This document shows, one piece after another, positions 9,335 through 17,645 of a stretch of DNA of 64,000 bases; position 1 is the first letter of the stretch; every line of letters starts with the position of its first letter. The notes below the pieces were generated by a model. It was given only the letters and a program-made list of their open reading frames with translations, had not been told where the DNA came from and made no database searches. Position numbers and translations under genes: made by a program. Source of the DNA: Phycisphaerae bacterium. Its GTDB lineage: Bacteria; Planctomycetota; Phycisphaerae; UBA1845; UTPLA1. The DNA lies in NCBI GenBank assembly GCA_023150615.1, contig JAKLKO010000001.1:186001-250000 (forward strand), given 5' to 3'.

Positions 9335-10225
9335 TTATCGAGCGCGGCGCAGTCGTTTCAGCGCCGCCGGGAGATAATCCAGCAGGTCCCACGCGATCAG
9401 CGAGTCCTCTCCCAACGCGCGGGCGCCGAGATCGCCTGCCCGTCCGTGCGCGAATACGCCGAGCACGCTCGCGTCGAACGCATCGAGGCCCTGCGCGATC
9501 CAACTCGCGATCATGCCTGTCAGCACGTCGCCGCAGCCGCCCGTCGCCATGCCCGGATTGCCGGTCGTGTTCTCGTACACGCGCTGGCCATCGGTCACGA
9601 GCGTGCGGTGCCCCTTCAGTACAACCACCGCTCGACACTGCCGCGCCAATCGGACCGCCGCCTCGCGCCGCCGGCCTGCCGGGTCGATCCGAAGCCGTTG
9701 CGACGCGAGCAATCGCTCCATCTCGCCGACGTGCGGCGTGAGGACGAGCTGCGCTGCGCGGTGCATCCGCAGTGCCCCTGGCACGCGACAGGCGTTGTTC
9801 AGGCCGTCGGCATCCAGGACAAGCGGCACCGCCGCCGCCTTCAGCACCCACGCCACCAGCCCCGCCGCCCCATTCGACTGCCCCATCCCGGGCCCGCAAG
9901 CAACCACGTCCGCCCAACCATCGACGGCCGACCGCAATTCGGTGTCGGCGCACCGTACGGCGAAGCGGCCTGCGCGATCCGACGACAGGCCCATCGTCGT
10001 CGCACACGACGCGAGAATCGCCACGGAGTTCTGAACGGCCTCGGGCACGACGATCTGGCACAACCCGCAGCCGGCTCGAAGAGACGCGTTACCCGCCAGG
10101 GCCGGCGCGCCGATCATGCCGCGCGAGCCTCCGATCACGAGTACGCGCCCAAAGACGCCCTTGTGCGCATCCCGTGGCCGTGGCGGCAATCCCGGGACCC
10201 GGACCATCCGACGCAACCGCGCCAC
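9335..10225 (-). CDS. nnrD: ADP-dependent NAD(P)H-hydrate dehydratase
   Basis: Repairs damaged nicotinamide cofactors by dehydrating NAD(P)HX back to NAD(P)H. The 296-residue ribokinase-like protein has GRVLVIGGSRGMIGAP (26-41), CGPGMG (110-115), VLDADGLN (137-144), LTPHVGEMERL (162-172) and the family signature GNPGMATGGCGDVLTG (222-237) with the catalytic Asp233. The separate epimerase domain (NnrE), often fused to it, is absent, so this is the stand-alone form. The start used is a GTG at 10225, 3 bases after larB; an ATG at 10207 is also possible. Confidence 0.92.
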   Translation of the reverse strand: MARLRRMVRVPGLPPRPRDAHKGVFGRVLVIGGSRGMIGAPALAGNASLRAGCGLCQIVVPEAVQNSVAILASCATTMGLSSDRAGRFAVRCADTELRSAVDGWADVVACGPGMGQSNGAAGLVAWVLKAAAVPLVLDADGLNNACRVPGALRMHRAAQLVLTPHVGEMERLLASQRLRIDPAGRRREAAVRLARQCRAVVVLKGHRTLVTDGQRVYENTTGNPGMATGGCGDVLTGMIASWIAQGLDAFDASVLGVFAHGRAGDLGARALGEDSLIAWDLLDYLPAALKRLRRAR

Positions 10226-10228
10226 GCC

Positions 10229-11002
10229 CTATTCGCCTCGCCCTTCGTCCCGACCGGACAGCCGATTGATCAACGCCGCGAGATAGCCCGCCCCAAACCC
10301 GTTGTCGATGTTTACGACGCACACGCCGGACGCGCACGAGTTCAACATCGTCAGCAGCGGGGCAAGCCCGCCGAAGCTTGCTCCGTAGCCCACGCTCGTC
10401 GGCACCGCGATCACCGGCACGCCCACCAGGCCGCCGATGACGCTCGGCAGCGCTCCCTCCATCCCGGCCACGACGATCACCACCGAGGCCTTCTGGAGAT
10501 TCGACGTGTGTGCCAGCAGCCGATGCAGACCCGCCACGCCGACGTCGTAATACGTCTCGGTTCGCTGGTCCATGATCTCGGCCGTGATCCGCGCTTCCTC
10601 GGCGACCGGTTCATCGCTCGTGCCGGCCGAGACAATGGCAATCGTGCCGCGCGACGACTTCGCCGCCTGCTGCCGATACGTGATGCACCGGGCGGCCTTG
10701 TGGTATTCGGCGGCTTCGTGTCGTTCGCAGATCTTGCGCGCGTGCTTCCCATGGACGCGCGTGGCCAGGACGTTTCCACCCGCAGCGACCAACTTGTCGA
10801 AGATCTCGGCGACCTGCCGCGTGGTCTTCCCCTGGCAGAAGATCACCTCGGGAAAGCCGCAGCGCAGCTCCCGGTGATGATCGATCGTGGCCGAGCCGAG
10901 CGATTCGAAAGGCAGATGGCGCAGCTGCTCCAGCGCATCGTCAATGGCCAGGCGCCCGGCCCGCACATTATCCAACAGTGATCGCAGTCGATCCGTATTC
11001 AC
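10229..11002 (-). CDS. larB: Nickel-pincer cofactor synthesis protein LarB
   Basis: LarB carboxylates nicotinic acid adenine dinucleotide and removes its AMP moiety, the first step toward the nickel-pincer nucleotide used by lactate racemase and relatives. The 257-residue protein has the LarB N-terminal part (GFPEVIFCQGKT, 49-60) and the PurE-like C-terminal domain (GTSDEPVAEEA, 127-137; VAGMEGALPSV, 178-188; PTSVGYGASFGG, 201-212; MLNSCASG, 219-226; NIDNGFGAG, 231-239). The start is GTG. None of larA, larC or larE is in the window. The 3-base spacing to nnrD places it in an operon that handles nicotinamide dinucleotides. Confidence 0.93.
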   Translation of the reverse strand: MNTDRLRSLLDNVRAGRLAIDDALEQLRHLPFESLGSATIDHHRELRCGFPEVIFCQGKTTRQVAEIFDKLVAAGGNVLATRVHGKHARKICERHEAAEYHKAARCITYRQQAAKSSRGTIAIVSAGTSDEPVAEEARITAEIMDQRTETYYDVGVAGLHRLLAHTSNLQKASVVIVVAGMEGALPSVIGGLVGVPVIAVPTSVGYGASFGGLAPLLTMLNSCASGVCVVNIDNGFGAGYLAALINRLSGRDEGRGE

Positions 11003-11331
11003 GCGTCGTTCAGTACTTCAGGGTCCGATCCCCGGCCCCGGATCGCCGCCGGCGCGGCGGACCACGCCGTGACGTGATCAACGCCCGGGATCTTACTCGC
11101 GACCGGCCCGGCCCGCTAATCGCGTGCCAGTCGCTACGGGAAACCACCTATCTGCCGATCCAACTTCAGACGAATAATTGACTTGGCGGTCGTCTGTTAG
11201 TACCATGGGATTGTCTCGTTTACCGAAAGGTCGGCGCATCCGCGCTGATCCGCGGCTGGGACCTGCACTTCCGACCGTCACTTCGCAGGTTTGAGCCTCG
11301 CGTGTTGTCCAAGTAACGAGGGCGCCAGTCC
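11003..11331. other. Divergent intergenic region larB / HEAT-TPR gene
   Basis: No gene is seen in these 329 bases. The plus-strand promoter listed separately (11178-11206) lies here. For larB on the minus strand I found only a weak TAAGAT box (11090-11095) without a good -35. Small open frames in the region lack ribosome binding sites and protein-like composition. Confidence 0.4.
11178..11206 (+). promoter_or_regulatory. Sigma70-type promoter for the HEAT/TPR gene
   Basis: TTGACT (11178-11183) and TACCAT (11201-11206) are separated by exactly 17 bases, matching the -35/-10 consensus at 5 of 6 and 4 of 6 positions. The surrounding DNA is distinctly less GC-rich than the coding neighbours. Transcription from about 11213 would give a leader of roughly 120 bases before the ATG at 11332. 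Confidence 0.6.
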
Positions 11332-12009
11332 ATGGATGGATCCGTGCACGTTGCCGCGCGTCTGACCGAACTCGCCCAGCCGTTCATGGCGCGGAACGAC
11401 TGGCAAGGATTCGCCGTCGCCCTGAACGGCCGCTTCAGTGCGGACTGCCTTGAGCTACTGCTGAATCACGCCGATCCCGCGGTCGCACGCCTCGCCGCGA
11501 CCGCCTGCGGGCTGGTCGGCACGATCCGCCAGAGCGAAGCGCTGGCCCGGCTGCTGCATCATGACAGTCCGGGCGTCGCCGGCGCTGCCGAAGATGCGCT
11601 CTGGTCGCTCTGGTTCCGCGCGGGCGGGAGCGACTCGCTTCGGATCATTCGGAAAGCGCAGAACCTGATCGACGAGCGAATGGCCCGCCGCGCCATTCCG
11701 CTGCTCGACAGCCTGATCGCCGGCCAGCCGAACTTCGCCGAGGCCTACCACCAGCGGAGCATTGCCCACTTTCTGCTGGGCGAGTATGAGTCCAGCCGCC
11801 GCGACGCCGAGCGCGCGACGCGCCTTAACCGCTGGCACTTCGCGGCCTGGGCCTGCCAAGGCAACTGCCACGCCGAGGCGGACCGACTCGAGGAGGCCCT
11901 CGAGTGTTTTCGCGAAGCCATGCGGATCCACCCTCGCCTGGACGCGGTGCGCGAGTCCGTCCGCGAAATCCGGGCGCTGCTCGTCCAGCGCGCGGACGTC
12001 GCGAGCTGA
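11332..12009 (+). CDS. HEAT-repeat/TPR protein
   Basis: 225 residues with no signal peptide or membrane segment. The first third contains HEAT-like repeats (AVARLAATACGLVG, VAGAAEDALWSLW). The second half contains TPR units (AIPLLDSLIAGQPNFAEAYH, SIAHFLLGEYESSRRDAERA, LEEALECFREAMRIHP). Both are protein-protein interaction scaffolds, so a cytoplasmic adaptor role is likely, but the partner is unknown. It is preceded by a good sigma70-like promoter and transcribed away from larB. Confidence 0.72.
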   Translation: MDGSVHVAARLTELAQPFMARNDWQGFAVALNGRFSADCLELLLNHADPAVARLAATACGLVGTIRQSEALARLLHHDSPGVAGAAEDALWSLWFRAGGSDSLRIIRKAQNLIDERMARRAIPLLDSLIAGQPNFAEAYHQRSIAHFLLGEYESSRRDAERATRLNRWHFAAWACQGNCHAEADRLEEALECFREAMRIHPRLDAVRESVREIRALLVQRADVAS

Positions 12010-12043
12010 CGTTGGCTTCGCTCCGGCCCTGAGGATCGGCGCC

Positions 12044-12436
12044 CTATTCGCCGTTGTCCGGCGTCGGCGCGATCTGCCGCAGGTATCGAAAGTCGTAAAT
12101 CCCCGTGTCGTGACCATCGCCCCAGATGATGTTGATTGCGTAGCGACCGACGAGCGAGGCATCGGACAATTGCGTCGCCCGCTCGATCCCCGGCGGCAGG
12201 ATCGGCAGCGAGATCCCCGGCGACAACGCCGTCGAAACCGGTGTCTGGCGGGCCGATCGGCACGTTGCGCACGGGCAGTGCTTTCGCAGGTAGTTGAGCG
12301 GATAGCTCGATTCGACGCCGTCCGACCAGCGGATCCGCAGGCCTTTGGCCCGGTCGATCTGAAGCTCGAGAGGAGTGACCCGCGGATCGCCCGGATCGAT
12401 CGAGTGAGATTCGTTCAAGGCCTTTTCCGTGGTCAC
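12044..12436 (-). CDS. DUF971 (GBBH-like N-terminal domain) protein
   Basis: 130 residues matching the DUF971 fold, related to the N-terminal domain of gamma-butyrobetaine hydroxylase. Visible features are LRIRWSDGVESSYPLNYLRKHCPCATCR (split here as LRIRWSDG, then SYPLNYLR, then the HCPCATCR cysteine cluster) and the end motif VGRYAINIIWGDGHDTGIY. The three cysteines probably hold a zinc or Fe-S site. Stand-alone DUF971 proteins occur near Fe-S and ParA/Mrp-like genes, but here the neighbours are a P-loop protein (13 bases upstream on the same strand) and a convergent HEAT/TPR gene. The biochemical role is unknown. Confidence 0.85.
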   Translation of the reverse strand: MTTEKALNESHSIDPGDPRVTPLELQIDRAKGLRIRWSDGVESSYPLNYLRKHCPCATCRSARQTPVSTALSPGISLPILPPGIERATQLSDASLVGRYAINIIWGDGHDTGIYDFRYLRQIAPTPDNGE

Positions 12437-12449
12437 GCCCGCCGCCCCG

Positions 12450-13295
12450 CTAGGACAATCGCCCGCCCGATGTACACACGCGCTGCATGATGGCGCGAAG
12501 CGCCTGCTGCGTTTGCGGGTCCGAATCGTTCGCCAGATTGCAACTGAAGAAGCGCGGGCGCCGGCTCGATCCGGCCGGCAGGGTCTCGATCAGCCGCGAC
12601 ACGCGCCGCGTGCACAATTCGGTCAGCGGGCCGTGCCCGCCGATTCCGGCGTTCAGGATGGACACGTCCGCATCGACGAGGGAATGATAGTCCGGCTGGA
12701 GCCGCACGCGTGCCGCGATCTCTGCACCGAGCGACGATTGCAGCAGGCGTTCGAACTCGTCCGGATCGATCGTTCGCGGCGGCCCGGCCTCCGGAGCCGG
12801 TCCGGCCGCGAGGCTTACGCCGCTGTCGTCGAGCGCCGGCACGCGCTCCATGCCGAAGACCTCGCTCGCGAACGTCATCGTATCCTGCATGGCCAGGCGC
12901 AGCGCCGTTTCCGCCTCGGCGTGCGATCGGAAGACGTCGTGCACGCCCTCCGGCGCCGCCATCACGAACACCCGCGTCTCCAGGTGATGCGACAGCCGGA
13001 AGATCGGATCCGTGTCGGACTCGACCACGATGAACGACGTACCCGTCTCGCGTCGAATGCGGCCCAGCGCAGCCGGCAGTTCCTCGAGCAGCCGGTCCGG
13101 TGAATAGTCAATCCGCTCAGCCCATGTAAACTCGGGCAGCGCGGGCAGCAATCGCAGCGCTGCGGGCGCGGTGGCCTTGGAAACAAAGCGCAGGTAGCTC
13201 GGATGACTGTCCGCGAAATGCGCGGCGACGCGGCGCGCGAGCGTCGTCTTCCCGCTTCGAGGCGGACCACCGATGTGAACGACCTGCCGAACCAT
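12450..13295 (-). CDS. P-loop NTPase of unknown role
   Basis: The frame is open from 13613, but the ATG at 13295 is the natural start because the protein then begins directly with a nucleotide-binding strand: VVHIGGPPRSGKTTLA (5-20), a Walker A motif (GxxxxGKT). The rest (281 residues in total) contains FIVVESDTD, which could be the Walker B strand, and a segment RVFVMAAPEGVHDVF. The last third has DADVSILNAGIG and RRVSRLIETL. It resembles small kinases or ATPases that handle signalling or cofactors, but I cannot place it in a family. It probably forms a two-gene unit with DUF971 and is divergent (37 bases) from the EEP phosphodiesterase gene. Confidence 0.65.
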   Translation of the reverse strand: MVRQVVHIGGPPRSGKTTLARRVAAHFADSHPSYLRFVSKATAPAALRLLPALPEFTWAERIDYSPDRLLEELPAALGRIRRETGTSFIVVESDTDPIFRLSHHLETRVFVMAAPEGVHDVFRSHAEAETALRLAMQDTMTFASEVFGMERVPALDDSGVSLAAGPAPEAGPPRTIDPDEFERLLQSSLGAEIAARVRLQPDYHSLVDADVSILNAGIGGHGPLTELCTRRVSRLIETLPAGSSRRPRFFSCNLANDSDPQTQQALRAIMQRVCTSGGRLS

Positions 13296-13332
13296 CCCTG
13301 GTCGATTCCCCGTCGTCCCCGAGTCCGCCGTC

Positions 13333-14439
13333 GTGTCCGATACCAGTTTACCCGGTTTCGCGTTGCAGGAACAGCCCGCCCATGCCCGCGTGCCGGATTC
13401 GCCGAACCGCGACGCCCAGGCACTCGTACTGGCAGCGTTGCGAGACTTGCCCGAAGACGCTCTGCGCATGGTCCCGGACGCCGAACGAATCCCGTCGCCC
13501 CCGCAGCGCCGCCGAACCGGTACGATCAGCCGTGTGCTTGATTTCCTGCCGATCTTCTGCGTCGTGGCCGTCGCCGGCATGCTCTTGCGCGACCGCTCGG
13601 CGTTTTCGACCATCGCCTACTACGTGCCGCCGCTGGCGACGGTCCTCGGCGCGCTGCTCTGGCTGCTGCTGCAAAGGCAGCGACGTCCCGCGTGGTTGCG
13701 GTGGATCGTCGTTGCGTGCGCGGCCACCGCCGGCTGGAAGATGGTTGTCGTAGACGCCGAATGGAACGAGCCGACGATGCAACCGCCCCCGCACCTTCGG
13801 CTGGTGCATTGGAACACCGCGCGGGGCGTCTTCGGCCGCGAGAGCATCCTGCGCGACGCCGCCGATGCGAAACCCGACATCTGCCTGCTCTCGGAACCGC
13901 CGCAACAGCTCGACCCGCGAACGGAGGCGTCGCGGATCATCGACGCGCCGCACGTCTTCGATGAACTCGGCCTCGCGCTGATCTCGCGCTACCCGATCCG
14001 GCCGCTCGACCGGTTCCGCCTGTCCGGCGTGCGAGGCTGGTTCGCGCGGCTTGACACGCCGCACGGTCCGCTGGACGTGATGGCCGTGGATGTCGTCTCC
14101 AGCCCATTCCGTTCGCGCGGTCCGATCCTCGCGGCTCTGCTGGCGAAGCTGGAATCGCACGATTCGGACGTGCCGCTCATCCTCGCCGGAGATTTCAATA
14201 CGCCGCGAGATTCCGTGCATTTTGATCGCCTGCGCGACTCGCTCAGCCACGCCTACGAACGGGCCGGACGCGGCTGGCCGTACACCTGGCCGACGCCGCT
14301 GCCGGTCTACGCCATCGACCACGTCTGGACCTCGCGGGGCGTCCGCGTGTGCCGGTATGAACTGGTGACGTCCGCCGCGAGCGACCATCGGATGCAGGTC
14401 GTCGAGCTGCGGATCGAATCTCGGGGGCCGGCGCGATGA
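13333..14439 (+). CDS. Membrane-bound endonuclease/exonuclease/phosphatase (EEP) family protein
   Basis: 368 residues from a GTG start, with an N-terminal region of about 60 residues and then three hydrophobic segments (about 69-85, 96-114, 121-140). The catalytic domain follows: LVHWNTA (Asn161), CLLSEPP (Glu188), LAGDFNTP and the final SDHRMQV His. These are the metal-binding and catalytic positions of the EEP superfamily, which cleaves phosphodiester bonds. The domain should face the periplasm. A start at the Met at 13468 would only remove the variable N-terminus. Its stop overlaps the next start (ATGA), which implies coupled translation. Confidence 0.78.
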   Translation: MSDTSLPGFALQEQPAHARVPDSPNRDAQALVLAALRDLPEDALRMVPDAERIPSPPQRRRTGTISRVLDFLPIFCVVAVAGMLLRDRSAFSTIAYYVPPLATVLGALLWLLLQRQRRPAWLRWIVVACAATAGWKMVVVDAEWNEPTMQPPPHLRLVHWNTARGVFGRESILRDAADAKPDICLLSEPPQQLDPRTEASRIIDAPHVFDELGLALISRYPIRPLDRFRLSGVRGWFARLDTPHGPLDVMAVDVVSSPFRSRGPILAALLAKLESHDSDVPLILAGDFNTPRDSVHFDRLRDSLSHAYERAGRGWPYTWPTPLPVYAIDHVWTSRGVRVCRYELVTSAASDHRMQVVELRIESRGPAR

Positions 14440-15242
14440 ACGAACGCGTGCTCGACGTTCGATGTGCCGCCGAGTTCGAGGCGTTACACCGCGCCGGCGC
14501 AGTGAACATCCCGCTCGAGGAGCTTGCCGGCCGTGCCCACGAGCTGCCGCCGCGCGATGAACCGGTGACGATCTACGACGCCGATCGCGCTCGCGCCTCG
14601 GCGGCTGCGTCGATGCTGGTGGAACGGGGACGGCAGGTGGCGGATGTCCGCTGCGATCCGGCGTGGCTTCACGCGGATCCAACGCAAAAGGGTCCGTCGC
14701 GCGCCCGCCTGTGGCGGCCGCATCGCTGGCTTGAACGGAGCGTGGACCTTCTGCGCGAACGATGGACCGACCTTCGCGGCCAGCGCGCGATCGACCTCGC
14801 CTGCGGCACGGGTCGTGATGCGGTGTTTCTGGCCATGCAGGGCTTCGCGGTCGAGGCCGTCGATGTCCTGCCCGACGCCCTCGAGCGCGCCGAGGACCTG
14901 GCGCGTCGCTGCGGGGTTTCGATCCGCACGCGTGCGGTCGACCTCGAAGGTGCGTCGTCGCTCGAAGCCGGCGCGTACGATCTCGTCGCCGTGTTCAATT
15001 TCCTGCACCGGCCGCTGCTGCCGGTCCTGCCGACTCTGCTCCGTCCGGGCGGATGCCTGATCTACGAGACGTTTCTCGCTGAGCAGCGGGCGCGATACGG
15101 CAAGCCCGTGTCCGATGCGCACCTGCTGGGGCCCGGCGAATTGCGGACGGCGTTCGGCACGCTCGACGTCGTGCGATATCGCGAGGGCTGCGCCGGGCCG
15201 CAACGCATCGCCGCCGCCATCATGGCGTATCAGACGTCCTAG
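14436..15242 (+). CDS. Rhodanese-like domain (inactive) fused to SAM methyltransferase
   Basis: 268 residues. Residues 1-80 resemble a rhodanese domain (VLDVRCAAEFEALHRAGAVN, then VTIYDADRARA), but the active-site Cys of the loop is replaced by Asp48, so sulfur transfer is unlikely. Residues 100-265 are a class I SAM-dependent methyltransferase with motif I IDLACGTGRDAVF (119-131), an acidic EAVDVLPDAL and the family-typical FNFLHRPLLP. It looks like the TehB/UbiE-type methyltransferases. The substrate is unknown. It overlaps the EEP gene by 4 bases. Confidence 0.8.
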   Translation: MNERVLDVRCAAEFEALHRAGAVNIPLEELAGRAHELPPRDEPVTIYDADRARASAAASMLVERGRQVADVRCDPAWLHADPTQKGPSRARLWRPHRWLERSVDLLRERWTDLRGQRAIDLACGTGRDAVFLAMQGFAVEAVDVLPDALERAEDLARRCGVSIRTRAVDLEGASSLEAGAYDLVAVFNFLHRPLLPVLPTLLRPGGCLIYETFLAEQRARYGKPVSDAHLLGPGELRTAFGTLDVVRYREGCAGPQRIAAAIMAYQTS

Positions 15243-15295
15243 CTTGCGTCCTCGCCGGCTCGGCCCTGCTCGCGCGAACGCGATCGTGTCCCCGG

Positions 15296-15336
15296 AAAAA
15301 GCAATGCACCCCGTCGCGAGTCGCGCACGGGGTGCA
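15296..15336 (-). terminator. Rho-independent terminator of the HU gene
   Basis: TGCACCCCGT (15305-15314) and ACGGGGTGCA (15327-15336) are perfectly complementary. They continue inward as CGCGA/TCGCG with a one-base bulge. On the minus strand the hairpin is followed, after five bases, by five T residues (15300-15296). It lies about 96 bases past the HU stop. Confidence 0.75.
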
Positions 15337-15432
15337 CTCCACCGTTGCGTGGACCGGACTCAGAGGCGATGAACCCTCGCGCGCAGTGCCCCGGGGGCTT
15401 GCGCGACCGGCGTCTCGCGTCCGACCGGGCGC

Positions 15433-15723
15433 CTACTTCTTCCCGCCGAGGATCGCGTCCTTCGCGGCCTTGGCCACGCGGAACTTGACGACGCGCTTCG
15501 CGGGAATCTTGATCGCCTCGCCCGTCGCCGGATTGCGACCCATACGGGCCTTGCGATTGACGAGCACCAGCTTGCCCAATCCGGGAAGCGTGAAACCGTT
15601 CTTCGCCTCGCGATACGCCGTCGTGAGCAGCGTGTCGAGCACGTCCGACACCTGCTTGCGGGTCAATCCATGTCGCTCGGCCACGTGCTTGATCAGGGCC
15701 GACTTGCTCATTGACTTTGCCAT
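15433..15723 (-). CDS. HU/IHF-family DNA-binding protein
   Basis: A small basic nucleoid protein of 96 residues that bends and compacts DNA as a dimer. It shows the HU fold: the N-terminal helix pair (SKSALIKHVAERHGLTRK), the beta core (LPGLGKLVLVN) and the arm RMGRNPATGEAIKIP, containing the conserved GRNP with the DNA-intercalating Pro. The end is Lys-rich. The ATG at 15723 follows AGGAG with good spacing (GAAACAGGAGATGAA). The gene has its own promoter and terminator, so it is a monocistronic unit. The second Met (residue 5) is a possible alternative start. Confidence 0.95.
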   Translation of the reverse strand: MAKSMSKSALIKHVAERHGLTRKQVSDVLDTLLTTAYREAKNGFTLPGLGKLVLVNRKARMGRNPATGEAIKIPAKRVVKFRVAKAAKDAILGGKK

Positions 15724-15786
15724 TTCATCTCCTGTTTCACTGTGACGACTGAACCGGCCGCGTCCAAAACTGGCCGGAACGCTCGG

Positions 15787-15815
15787 AATCTAGAGAGATT
15801 CGGCCCGAGAATCAA
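15787..15815 (-). promoter_or_regulatory. Sigma70-type promoter of the HU gene
   Basis: Read on the minus strand: TTGATT (15815-15810), a spacer of exactly 17 bases, then TAGATT (15792-15787). Both boxes match the sigma70 consensus at 4 of 6 positions, and the stretch is much AT-richer than its surroundings. The start site would be near 15780, giving a leader of about 57 bases with the ribosome binding site at its end. Confidence 0.65.
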
Positions 15816-15823
15816 GCGATTTT

Positions 15824-17644
15824 CTAAGGAATTCGCGGCTTTTTCGGGACCGCGTCGCCGCCCAGACGGGGCGATGACACGGCCGGGCCGCCGATCACAC
15901 GTTGATAGGCCCACGCGACGGGGATTCCCGACCGGCCCCGACGAACGATGTACACCGGCCGGAACTCCGCCGAGAGGATCGCATCCGGCGGCGCGTCCGG
16001 TGGTCGATCGCCATAGCCGAGGAGGTTATTGACGTGTACGAGCACGAAGTCCGCGTCGGAGATTCCGGGCGGCGGCGGAACGTGATCCGAGGACTGTGAA
16101 ATCCCGCGGCTACGAAACCTAAACCTCGGTTCAGCCGGGAGGAAGCGCTCGAGGATGTGGTCTTCCCAGACGAAGCTCGCAACCATCGCACCGGCCGGTA
16201 CATGTGCCGCGCACCACCTCGCCAGCTCCTCGACTCCGTGGCTGTTGGTCTGGATCAGGTTGCGATAGCCTCGGGATTCCGCACCGAGCCAGCGGTCCCC
16301 GACCGTCTCGTACCCGAAGACCTCGAAATCCGGATAGCCCCGAATGGTCGCGGACCCCAGCCAGCCGATCGGAGCGATGACCACCGCCAGCCACGCGGCC
16401 AAACGCCAGATCCGCCTGCGCCTACCGATCCGCCGGGCGACCTGGGTCATGAACGCGGCCGTGGCGAGCATGACGAAGGGGTACACGCCCATGAGGTAGA
16501 ACGACTGCCGCAGCGGCAGGAAGCATAACGCGACGATCCAGAGGATGATCGTCAGGGATGGCAATCGCCACCGCGGATCGCGGGCCTCGACGACCGCCCC
16601 GTAGACGAGCGCCGCGGCGGTCAGGAGCCCGACCGGCACCGTCGCCTTGATCAGCACGATTCCGGCGTACAACCGCAGGTGCTGATGCCACAACGCCAGC
16701 GGAATCCGGTCATCCCAGCACAGCGTGCGGCGTACCAACTCCTTGACAATCTCCGGTCGGGTCAGGTGTTCCGGCGCGACGACGAACCAGGTGATACCTG
16801 CCAGCGCGACGAGCATCGCAAGCCGGATGGCCGGTGGTGCGCTGCTGAATTGCGCACGCCGCGACAGGATGCCGACGATCGCAAGCCCCGCCGCCAGAAT
16901 GTACCACCCGACGACGACCAGCGGGCTGTGCATGCAGCCGGCGACGAGCGTGATGATTGCCACGCCCCCGGCCGACGCCAGCGCGATCGCAAGCGGGCGG
17001 ATTGCCAACGAGCCATCGGTGCTTGCGCCTGCGCCGCGTCGATACGCTGACCGCAGCGCAATCGCGAACACTGCAACGAGCACGACGGCGTGTGCCTTGG
17101 CGGCCAGCGCCAGGCCCAATGCAACGCTGGCAGCGAACCACCGCGGCCCCGTCGGCCGTTCGAGAAATCGCAGGAACAGCCAGACCGCCGTCGGGATGGT
17201 GAGCGCGAGGAACGCATCGCCCTCGGTCATCGCGATCCGACCGTAGGCCAGGTAGTACGGGCTGAGCGCGAGAAGTACGGCCGTCAGCGCGCCGACTGCC
17301 GCGTCGAACAACCGCCAGGCCAGCATTGCCGTGACGACGAGCCCCAGCGCGGCGGCTGCAACGCTTGCGCCCCGTGCGACATCAAGATCGGCCCGGCCCG
17401 TCAGCCGAAAGACGATCGCGGTCACGTACATCGGCAGCCGCGTCTGCGAGGCGTCCAGCGGCGCGGACTCGCCACGGATCGGCGCATCGCGCAGTGCGAT
17501 TGCCGTGTCCAGGTCGACCTGCTCGTCCCAGAGAATGTTCAGGGTGCGTGCCGAGCGCCAAGCCGTCAGCGAAAAGCCGAACGTCGACGCCGCGACCACC
17601 GCGATGGCCGTGATCATTGCGCCGCGACCGGTCGTCGCGTGCAT
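15824..17644 (-). CDS. Membrane glycosyltransferase (ArnT/PMT-like, GT-C fold)
   Basis: 606 residues with about a dozen hydrophobic segments filling residues 10-420, followed by a periplasmic domain of about 170 residues. The first large loop contains WDEQVD with the acidic pair Asp40-Glu41, matching the metal-binding acidic motif of ArnT and protein mannosyltransferases. These enzymes use polyprenyl-phosphate sugars to modify lipids or proteins outside the cytoplasmic membrane. A role in LPS or glycoprotein decoration is therefore inferred, but the acceptor is unknown. It starts one base after the upstream gene's stop, so the two are in an operon. The C-terminal tail is basic. Confidence 0.85.
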   Translation of the reverse strand: MHATTGRGAMITAIAVVAASTFGFSLTAWRSARTLNILWDEQVDLDTAIALRDAPIRGESAPLDASQTRLPMYVTAIVFRLTGRADLDVARGASVAAAALGLVVTAMLAWRLFDAAVGALTAVLLALSPYYLAYGRIAMTEGDAFLALTIPTAVWLFLRFLERPTGPRWFAASVALGLALAAKAHAVVLVAVFAIALRSAYRRGAGASTDGSLAIRPLAIALASAGGVAIITLVAGCMHSPLVVVGWYILAAGLAIVGILSRRAQFSSAPPAIRLAMLVALAGITWFVVAPEHLTRPEIVKELVRRTLCWDDRIPLALWHQHLRLYAGIVLIKATVPVGLLTAAALVYGAVVEARDPRWRLPSLTIILWIVALCFLPLRQSFYLMGVYPFVMLATAAFMTQVARRIGRRRRIWRLAAWLAVVIAPIGWLGSATIRGYPDFEVFGYETVGDRWLGAESRGYRNLIQTNSHGVEELARWCAAHVPAGAMVASFVWEDHILERFLPAEPRFRFRSRGISQSSDHVPPPPGISDADFVLVHVNNLLGYGDRPPDAPPDAILSAEFRPVYIVRRGRSGIPVAWAYQRVIGGPAVSSPRLGGDAVPKKPRIP

Positions 17645-17645
17645 G

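Noticed and set aside
11003-11331. tRNA-like T-arm resemblance (GGTCCGATCCCCGG) near 11020
   Set aside because: No acceptor stem, D-arm or anticodon arm can be folded around it.
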